Translations under genes and position numbers: made by a program | Notes under the pieces: model-generated | Seen by the model: the letters and a program-made list of their open reading frames with translations, nothing else | Databases searched by the model: none | Told to the model about the DNA's origin: nothing | Shown here: one piece after another, positions 61,432 through 64,000 of the stretch | Numbering within the stretch: the first letter of the stretch is position 1 | Layout: each line of letters begins with the position of its first letter | Origin: Daejeonia sp002484105 | GTDB taxonomy: Bacteria > Bacteroidota > Bacteroidia > Flavobacteriales > Weeksellaceae | Length of the DNA: 64,000 nucleotides | Direction of reading: 5' to 3' | Assembly (NCBI RefSeq): GCF_051175565.1 | Contig: NZ_CP195105.1 | Location: forward strand, 186,001-250,000

Positions 61432-62700
61432 TTAACTGATCAGATCAAATTTCGTGTAAGCTGCCACTTTTTCCGGAATACGAATACCCTGCTCTGTCTG
61501 ATTGTTTTCCAGCAGGGCAGCCATGATTCTCGGCAACGCAAGCGAAGAGCCATTGAGTGTGTGTACCAGTTGTGATTTTCCGTCACCTTTATAACGGCAT
61601 TTCAGACGGTTGGCCTGGAAGGTCTCAAAATTGGAGACAGAGGATACCTCCAGCCATTTTTCCTGTGCGGCACTCCACACCTCAAAATCGTATGTAAGAG
61701 CAGAAGTAAAGCCGAGATCACCACCACAGAGTCTCAGAATCCTGAACGGAAGTTCCAGATCCTGCAAAATCGTTTTTACATGCGCTACCATTTCGTCAAG
61801 AGCAGCATAGGAATTTTCTGGCTTTTCTATCCGTACAATCTCCACTTTTTCAAACTGGTGAAGTCGGTTCAGGCCACGCACATGAGCGCCGTAACTACCT
61901 GCTTCTCTTCTGTAGCACTGTGAAAAAGCTGTGTTTTTAACGGGAAGGTCTTTCTCATCCAGTAGCACATCCCGATACATATTCGTTACCGGAACTTCAG
62001 CCGTAGGAATCAGATACAAATCATCTTCAGAAATGTAATACATCTGCCCTTCCTTATCCGGAAGCTGTCCAGTTCCATAGCCGGAAGCTTCATTCACCAC
62101 ATGAGGCGGATTCACTTCCACATAACCGGCATCTGTATTCCGGTCGAGGAAGAATTGTACAAGGGAGCGCTGCAATCTGGCTCCTTTCCCAAGATAAACC
62201 GGGAAACCGGCACCGGCAATTTTAACACCGAGTTCAAAATCTATCAGATTGTATTTTTTTGCAAGCTCCCAGTGAGGGATAGCTCCGCTACCCAGCCCAT
62301 GCACTTCATGAGACTGGTATACCACTTCATTGTCTTCTTCCGATGTACCGGCTTTCACCAGCTCGTTGGGAATATTGGGAATCAGGTACAGTGTCTGCTG
62401 AAGTCTGTTTTCTGTATCCTTCAGCGACTGCTGCAGGGTTTGGGATTTCTGTTTCAGTTCGGAGGTAGCAGCTTTGGCAGTTTCGGCTTCCTGCTTTTTG
62501 CCTTCTTTCATCAGCAATCCTATTTCTCTGGACATTCTGTTGCTTTTGGACAAGACTTCGTCAAGTTCAAACTGAAGTTTTTTACGTTCGTCATCAGCAG
62601 CTATTGCTTCCTCAACGAGTGCCAGATTCTGAAAGTTTCTTTTTTTGAGACCTGCAATGACGCGGTCTTTTTCATCACGCAGAAAATTTACCTGTAACAT
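61432..62700 (-). CDS. serS: Seryl-tRNA synthetase
   Basis: 422 residues. N-terminal coiled-coil tRNA arm (about 30-100: LQFELDEVLSKSNRMSREIG), class II motif 2 (AFSQCYRREAGSYGAHVRGL, NRLHQFEKVEIV) and motif 3 (NGSSLALPRIMAALLENNQT). Joins serine to tRNA-Ser. MLQVNFLRDEKDRVIAGL is the standard start. Confidence 0.97.
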   Translation of the reverse strand: MLQVNFLRDEKDRVIAGLKKRNFQNLALVEEAIAADDERKKLQFELDEVLSKSNRMSREIGLLMKEGKKQEAETAKAATSELKQKSQTLQQSLKDTENRLQQTLYLIPNIPNELVKAGTSEEDNEVVYQSHEVHGLGSGAIPHWELAKKYNLIDFELGVKIAGAGFPVYLGKGARLQRSLVQFFLDRNTDAGYVEVNPPHVVNEASGYGTGQLPDKEGQMYYISEDDLYLIPTAEVPVTNMYRDVLLDEKDLPVKNTAFSQCYRREAGSYGAHVRGLNRLHQFEKVEIVRIEKPENSYAALDEMVAHVKTILQDLELPFRILRLCGGDLGFTSALTYDFEVWSAAQEKWLEVSSVSNFETFQANRLKCRYKGDGKSQLVHTLNGSSLALPRIMAALLENNQTEQGIRIPEKVAAYTKFDLIS

Positions 62701-62759
62701 GGTTGTATTATTAATTTAAATCCCGAGAAGTCGTCTTCAGGAATTGCAAATTTAAGGAA

Positions 62760-63278
62760 TTATTTTACGATTTTCACGACATTATAAGGAAGTCCGTCTT
62801 CATCCGTGTGTCGTTCTATTGAAAGCGTATCCCGGTCGTACACCACCGAACTTACCTGAAACAGGCCCGGCGTCCAGCGGTACAAAACAGTCATCGTATC
62901 AATATCCGAGGCGGTTGCATCACCGCTTTCCCTATAAAGATTAAAGGTAATGTCGCTGCGGTATATTTTGGTATCACCAGCGGTACTGACCAGGTTTCGG
63001 GTGGCTCCCGCGGTATAATAATAGTAATAGGTGCTGTCTGTATTCATTTTCAGGGAATATCCGCTGAAACTTTGTGAAGCATTTTCCCCACCAATATCAA
63101 GCAGTTTGATGCTGGCATATGCTTTCTCGTTGTCCGTATTCAGCAAGTCGGTACCCGATACATTACCCATGTATATATTAAGTACCTGATCGGTTTTAAG
63201 AACAGAATCTTCAGAATCCCGGTTGCATGCACCGAGCATTAACAGTAAAAAGATCAAAAAAAAGATATTGCTTTTCAT
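62760..63278 (-). CDS. Predicted lipoprotein
   Basis: About 172 residues from ATG at 63278: MKSNIFFLIFLLLMLGACNR, with a lipoprotein Cys. The rest is a beta-rich domain (LNIYMGNVSGTDLLNTDNEK ... YYYYYTAGATRN). No named family is seen. It starts 16 bp after the remnant flippase stop, so it was probably the next gene of the same operon. Confidence 0.75.
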   Translation of the reverse strand: MKSNIFFLIFLLLMLGACNRDSEDSVLKTDQVLNIYMGNVSGTDLLNTDNEKAYASIKLLDIGGENASQSFSGYSLKMNTDSTYYYYYTAGATRNLVSTAGDTKIYRSDITFNLYRESGDATASDIDTMTVLYRWTPGLFQVSSVVYDRDTLSIERHTDEDGLPYNVVKIVK

Positions 63279-63294
63279 CGTCACAAAGATAAAA

Positions 63295-63533
63295 TTAATT
63301 ATGCTTGATTCTGAAGTTTTCTGCAATAGGAATAAATAAAAGCGTCATCAACACGCCACCGCCAGTAAGTGCAATGGTCATGGACCACGCCATGCCAGCC
63401 ACCTGATACCTGGGAACCAGAAACGCGGAGAAAATACCATCATATGTTGCCTCTGGACAAAATTCCCGTTAGAAGGTTCGATGCGACTGGGATACCATGA
63501 GGAGAGATACAGAATATGGTATGGTCTTTCCAT
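63295..63533 (-). pseudogene. Joined remnant: glycosyltransferase start and flippase end
   Basis: From ATG at 63533, MERPYHILYLSSWYPSRIEP and SNGNFVQRQH match the N-terminus of a family 4 glycosyltransferase. Near 63440-63446 similarity stops. From there to the stop at 63295, in another frame, YDGIFSAFLVPRYQVAGMAW and the tail IALTGGGVLMTLLFIPIAEN resemble the last two helices of an oligosaccharide flippase. The two parts are out of frame, so a deletion joined two neighbouring genes. Neither is functional. Confidence 0.6.
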
Positions 63534-63558
63534 TCTTACAAAAATACACTTTTCCCAC

Positions 63559-63598
63559 AAAAAAACCCTTCCGGAAAATATTTCTGAAAGGGTTTTTT
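63559..63598 (-). terminator. Terminator of the right-edge gene
   Basis: AAAAAACCCTTCCGGAAAAT ... TTTCTGAAAGGGTTTTTT forms a long hairpin with T runs on both strands. It lies just after the stop at 63614 of the minus-strand gene. Confidence 0.8.
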
Positions 63599-63613
63599 AC
63601 GGACAAATACATT

Positions 63614-64000
63614 CTATCCGGTATAGACTCCTGCCCAACTCCTCTTCAATGGCAAAAGAAAATCTGAGAGGAAGTTGACATAAGTATCTTTTGAAAAGTC
63701 AAAAACTTCTATATTCTGAGGAATTTCTCCACTTTTCAGACCATTCCTGAAATCGGTAAGCTTTACGGTTCTCACCTCTCCATCCAGAACATAGCAGGCT
63801 TTCATTCGATCGAAAAAGCCGAGATCAAACTCCTTATCCAGTGCTCTCATCACACCAGACAATGCATCGATAGAGCACCCTGAAGCGGTTTCCTTTTCTT
63901 CATCCACACAAATAACGACAAACTGATTTTTCTCTATTTTAAATGAAGAGGAAAGCGGCTTACCATGTGCGGCCCAACTGGCAAGAAAATCAAAAAGCTT
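63614..64000 (-). CDS. Conserved Flavobacteriia protein (N-terminus outside window)
   Basis: The frame is open to the right edge; 128 C-terminal residues are present (LFDFLASWAAHGKPLSSSFK, DALSGVMRALDKEFDLGFFD, EIPQNIEVFDFSKDTYVNFL). Relatives are widely called 'ABC transporter ATPase' in Flavobacteriia, but no Walker motifs are seen here, so that name is doubtful. Function unknown. A GTG at 63905 might be taken as a start, but the reading frame and family-like text continue upstream of it. Confidence 0.75.
   Translation of the reverse strand, partial: KLFDFLASWAAHGKPLSSSFKIEKNQFVVICVDEEKETASGCSIDALSGVMRALDKEFDLGFFDRMKACYVLDGEVRTVKLTDFRNGLKSGEIPQNIEVFDFSKDTYVNFLSDFLLPLKRSWAGVYTG

Overview
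The window looks like chromosomal DNA of a Flavobacteriia bacterium of the Chryseobacterium type (Weeksellaceae). The evidence is TTG-N19-TAnnTTTG promoters, a type IX secretion C-terminal domain, many short SxCN-type lipoproteins, a CcoN-CcoO fusion, a TIGR03991-type alternative GlmU and the gene order rpsL-rpsG-fusA-rpsJ. No tRNA, rRNA or CRISPR array was seen. Both ends cut through genes on the minus strand.

Layout. 1-9.6 kb: a cut lipoprotein, ribosomal protein L31 type B, the alternative GlmU, an ECF sigma operon (sigma, one-TM partner, DUF4252-GIN fusion), then an iron-uptake operon (TonB receptor, lipoprotein, PepSY membrane protein) behind a Fur-box-like site. 10-15.3 kb: a TPR-HTH membrane regulator and the str operon. 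15.3-16.7 kb: an IS4-type insertion sequence. 16.9-19.8 kb: a secreted leucine-rich repeat protein and pncB. 19.8-28.5 kb: an accessory region. 28.5-45.8 kb: housekeeping genes (rmuC, an RNA methyltransferase, metK, oxyR/katA, enoyl-CoA hydratase, dCMP deaminase, xerD, Nudix and others) and a TonB receptor under a TPP riboswitch. 46.8-52.4 kb: aconitase, an RluA-type pseudouridine synthase, panB and a Crp/Fnr regulator. 52.5-61.4 kb: a complete cbb3 oxidase cluster (ccoI, ccoS, ccoNO, ccoQ, ccoP, ccoG, ccoH and a SafE-like gene). 61.4-64 kb: serS, a lipoprotein, a glycosyltransferase/flippase scar and a cut conserved protein.

The most novel part is 21.2-26.8 kb. Two short genes encode peptides with nearly the same double-glycine-type leader (MK-LD--QMENL-GG/GA). 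Each sits behind a duplicated upstream region carrying two ATTCC...GAAT boxes at a 21-bp period. They are followed by small membrane proteins, a membrane-anchored thioredoxin-like protein and a C39-peptidase ABC transporter; an XRE regulator is divergent. This reads as a bacteriocin or secreted-peptide system of a Gram-negative, but no periplasmic adaptor or outer-membrane channel gene is present here. Diverged copies of an ~80-bp element, sharing an exact 31-bp core, flank it, and a 21-bp tandem-repeat array lies just outside.

Other points of interest: a metK 5' leader that can form an H-type pseudoknot, a thiamine-controlled outer-membrane receptor, an out-of-frame joining of a glycosyltransferase start to a flippase end, and several tiny candidate peptides. 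All calls come from reading the sequence; no database search was possible.
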